This document shows positions 61,767 through 64,000 of a stretch of DNA of 64,000 bases, piece after piece. The notes beneath the pieces are model-generated. The model did not search any database. It was not told where the DNA came from and was given only the letters and a program-made list of their open reading frames with translations. Source of the stretch: SpSt-333 sp964371615. Lineage in GTDB: Bacteria > Bacteroidota > Ignavibacteria > UBA10030 > UBA8401. The translations under genes and the position numbers were made by a program. How positions within the stretch are numbered: the first letter of the stretch is position 1; each line of letters begins with the position of its first letter. The stretch is from assembly GCA_964371615.1 (NCBI GenBank), contig CAYJMS010000001.1, forward strand, positions 1 to 64,000, written 5' to 3'.

Positions 61767-63245
61767 ATGAATATACTGCTTGTGTATCCGATGTATCCGG
61801 ACACGTTCTGGAGTTTTAAGCATGCGTTAAAATTCGTGTCGAAGAAGGCGAGTTTCCCGCCGTTGGGATTGCTTACCGTCGCCGCAATGCTTCCCCGGGA
61901 ATGGAACCAGCGATTGGTCGATCTGAATGTGAACGAACTGAGCGACAGTGAGATCCGCTGGGCGGATTATGTCTTCATCAGCGCCATGTCCATCCAGAGC
62001 GAGTCGGCTCACCGGGTGATCGAACAGTGCCGGCGGTTGAATGCGCGGATCGTCGCCGGCGGTCCATTATTTACCAGCCATGCAGAGCTCTATAATTTTG
62101 TCGATCATCTGGTATTGAACGAAGCCGAGATCACACTTCCGGAATTTTTGCGCGACCTTCGCGATGGAACGCCAAAACATATGTACACGACGGAAGAATG
62201 GGCGGATATCACAACCACTCCGCTTCCCCGGTGGGACCTGGTGTCGCTGAAAAATTATACGTCGATGAATGTTCAGTATTCCCGCGGATGTCCGTACGAT
62301 TGTGATTTCTGCGATATCACCGTCCTGTACGGCAGAAAGCCGCGGACAAAAACCACACACCAAGTTCTGGCCGAATTGGATGCATTGCACAGTGCCGGCT
62401 GGAACGGATCGGTCTTTTTTGTCGATGATAATTTCATCGGCAACAAGGGGAAATTAAAAAAGGATATTCTCCCGGCAATTATTGAGTGGAATGAACGTCG
62501 AGATCATCCGTTTTACTTCAATACGGAAGTATCGATTAATCTTGCCGACGATGACACGCTATTGCATCTGATGGTGCAAGCAGGGTTTGAGGCGGTCTTC
62601 GTCGGCATTGAGTCTCCCAACGAGGAAAGCCTCATGGAATGCAATAAAACGCAAAATCGCAACCGGGATATGATACGGAGCGTGCACAAGATCCAGCACG
62701 CGGGCATGGAAGTGCAAGGCGGATTCATTGTCGGATTCGACAACGATCCGCCGGCAATTTTTGACCAGATCACTCAGTTCATACAGGAAAGCGGCATCGT
62801 CACGGCAATGGTCGGATTGTTGAATGCCCCGCGTGGGACGAAATTGCACAAGCGGCTCCATGCCGAAGGGAGAATGCTCTTCAATTTTACCGGCAGCAAT
62901 ACCGACTTCTCTATCAATTTCATTCCGCAGATGGATTCCGGCACTCTCATGAATGGATATAAACGCATTATCAACACGATCTATTCGCCGAAGTACTTTT
63001 ACGAACGGGTCATCCGCTTCATGAAAACATATCAACCGCAGAAAAAGAAAGTGTTCCATCTCAATCCGAACTATGTCATTGCGCTTTTCCGATCCATGAT
63101 CAAATTGGGAATTATCGGCGAGGAACGGTTCTATTACTGGAAACTGTTTCTCTGGTCGCTCTTCCGGAAACCGCAGCTCTTTTCACTCGCAATATTGTTC
63201 ACGATCTACGGTTTTCATTTTCGAAAGATATCCAACAGCTTGTAA
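61767..63245 (+). CDS. B12-binding radical SAM protein with DUF4070
   Basis: 492 residues: an N-terminal cobalamin-binding-type domain (~1-135), a radical SAM domain with the CxxxCxxC cluster motif in SRGCPYDCDFCD (~175), and a C-terminal DUF4070-like region with paired hydrophobic helices. The N-terminus (MNILLVYPMYPDTFWSF, then FPPLGLLTVAAMLP) is like hopanoid methylases HpnP/HpnR and many other methyltransferases of this class, so the substrate is undetermined. The classical B12 DxHxxG motif is not obvious. AAGGAATTCTAT precedes the ATG. Confidence 0.88.
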   Translation: MNILLVYPMYPDTFWSFKHALKFVSKKASFPPLGLLTVAAMLPREWNQRLVDLNVNELSDSEIRWADYVFISAMSIQSESAHRVIEQCRRLNARIVAGGPLFTSHAELYNFVDHLVLNEAEITLPEFLRDLRDGTPKHMYTTEEWADITTTPLPRWDLVSLKNYTSMNVQYSRGCPYDCDFCDITVLYGRKPRTKTTHQVLAELDALHSAGWNGSVFFVDDNFIGNKGKLKKDILPAIIEWNERRDHPFYFNTEVSINLADDDTLLHLMVQAGFEAVFVGIESPNEESLMECNKTQNRNRDMIRSVHKIQHAGMEVQGGFIVGFDNDPPAIFDQITQFIQESGIVTAMVGLLNAPRGTKLHKRLHAEGRMLFNFTGSNTDFSINFIPQMDSGTLMNGYKRIINTIYSPKYFYERVIRFMKTYQPQKKKVFHLNPNYVIALFRSMIKLGIIGEERFYYWKLFLWSLFRKPQLFSLAILFTIYGFHFRKISNSL

Positions 63246-63286
63246 ACGATCCGATAAAGGAATCGCGGTATTCGGGAAAGCAGCCC

Positions 63287-63397
63287 ATGACAAAGAAAAG
63301 TGTAAAAAAGCGAAAGACGGTAATCGTGAAAAGGAAAAAAGGATGGAAAGACAAGAAGAACAACGGGCCGATCGACCGCGGCATTATCAACCGTTGA
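63287..63397 (+). CDS. Possible very small basic protein (36 aa)
   Basis: MTKKSVKKRKTVIVKRKKGW... is strongly basic, ending GPIDRGIINR. GGGAAAG lies ~10 nt before the ATG. A Lys/Arg-rich mini-protein could bind nucleic acid, but at this length chance is a real alternative. No family. Confidence 0.35.
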   Translation: MTKKSVKKRKTVIVKRKKGWKDKKNNGPIDRGIINR

Positions 63398-63473
63398 GAG
63401 TTCCGCGGTACGAACGCCGCTCATTCTCTGTCGCTGGAATATCGATGCACCGTCTGAAGAAGGTCGGCCGATT

Positions 63474-64000
63474 ATGAAAAGCATTAAAATACTTCAACCG
63501 GAAAACGAGAACAGGAAAGCGGAGATCATTCCCGGAAGTTTTTCGGAGGAGAGTAAGGAATCTTTCGTCGATCGATTCTTTGTGGAGGTTTCGTCCATGA
63601 CGATCTTCACGCTCCGGTTCTTCAAGGAACTGGTGAAACCGCCGTACGAAATCAACGAGTTGCTCAAACAGTCGTACATAATCGGGTACCGGTCGCTTCC
63701 GTTGGTAATGATCACGGGATTTATCATCGGACTCGTCCTGACCATTCAGTCCCGGCCGACACTCGCGCGGTTCGGTGCAGTGTCGATGCTTCCGGCAATG
63801 GTGGCCGTCTCCATCGTCCGCGAAATCGGACCTGTGATCACGGCGCTGATCGTTGCCGGCAAAGTCGGCTCCGGAATCGGTGCAGAACTGGCGTCGATGA
63901 ATGTGACGCAGCAGATCGACGCCATGCAAGTGTCGGGGACCAATCCGTTTAAATACCTTGTCGTGACACGTGTGCTTGCGACAACGCTCATGCTGCCGAT
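63474..64000 (+). CDS. MlaE-type ABC transporter permease (3' truncated)
   Basis: The first 175 residues of an MlaE/YrbE permease, running off the window. After ~35 extra N-terminal residues the family pattern appears: YIIGYRSLPLVMITGFIIGLVL, then SMLPAMVAVSIVREIGPVITALIVAGKVGSGIGAELASM, the EQ-loop-like conserved core. MlaE forms the membrane part of a phospholipid transporter between the two membranes; its ATPase (MlaF) and substrate-binding (MlaD) genes should follow. Confidence 0.9.
   Translation, partial: MKSIKILQPENENRKAEIIPGSFSEESKESFVDRFFVEVSSMTIFTLRFFKELVKPPYEINELLKQSYIIGYRSLPLVMITGFIIGLVLTIQSRPTLARFGAVSMLPAMVAVSIVREIGPVITALIVAGKVGSGIGAELASMNVTQQIDAMQVSGTNPFKYLVVTRVLATTLMLP

Overview
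The window comes from a Gram-negative bacterium of the Bacteroidota/Chlorobi/Ignavibacteria assemblage. The clearest evidence is the type IX secretion C-terminal domain (core NYPNPFNPTT) on three secreted proteins near the left edge. A TamL-type BamA-family lipoprotein paired with TamB, and many small outer-membrane barrels and lipoproteins, fit the same group. Assignment below that level would be guesswork. All genes I accept, about 50, lie on the + strand. I see no tRNA, rRNA, CRISPR array, transposase or phage gene.

Layout. (1) 1-6.4 kb: four consecutive DUF3494 (ice-binding-like/adhesin) proteins. Three carry near-identical type IX secretion tails and one is a lipoprotein with a post-COAP-type domain. 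(2) 6.4-8.0 kb: a barrel protein and small membrane proteins. (3) 8.2-12.1 kb: a seven-PAS hybrid histidine kinase. (4) 12.5-17.9 kb: envelope and stress genes, namely two paralogous barrels (one fused to OmpA), CsbD, two DUF4398 lipoproteins and an inner-membrane OmpA fusion. (5) 17.9-23.6 kb: a zinc alcohol dehydrogenase, small stress-type membrane proteins, a DUF6600 protein, an Old Yellow Enzyme and a divergent GrpE. (6) 23.7-32.5 kb: one 2961-residue cyclic beta-1,2-glucan synthase. (7) 32.7-38.3 kb: two AI-2E permeases, a LysE exporter, an AsmA-like protein and a CbpA-type J protein. (8) 38.4-43.3 kb: two more hybrid kinases. (9) 43.3-48.3 kb: a P-type ATPase, a BrkB-type protein and two YtxH proteins. 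(10) 48.4-55.7 kb: TamB and TamL. (11) 55.8-64 kb: an HPF/RaiA-like protein, barrels, a clostripain-like lipoprotein, a double-domain KaiC-like ATPase, a B12/radical SAM enzyme and the start of an MlaE permease.

Taken together the region reads as a cell-envelope and general-stress block: surface adhesion, peptidoglycan anchoring, osmoprotective glucan, outer-membrane assembly, chaperones and sensors.

The most interesting unexplained structure is non-coding. Five intergenic regions carry a 26-27 nt box (GGATTAAC...TTTCATCCCTTTGG or close variants) whose first base is always exactly 54 nt before a -10-like hexamer. This looks like an activator-dependent promoter unit shared by envelope/stress genes. 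One of these promoters would start a roughly 205 nt RNA (about 56335-56541) made of three hairpins. Their stems differ in sequence, their 14-nt loops match AGWGGTYCTGTCCG, and the last is followed by a T-run. Other points are a family of 140-170 bp terminal-inverted-repeat elements (two flank the J-protein gene), a probable ATC start codon on tamB, and a recent 429-bp in-frame PAS duplication.
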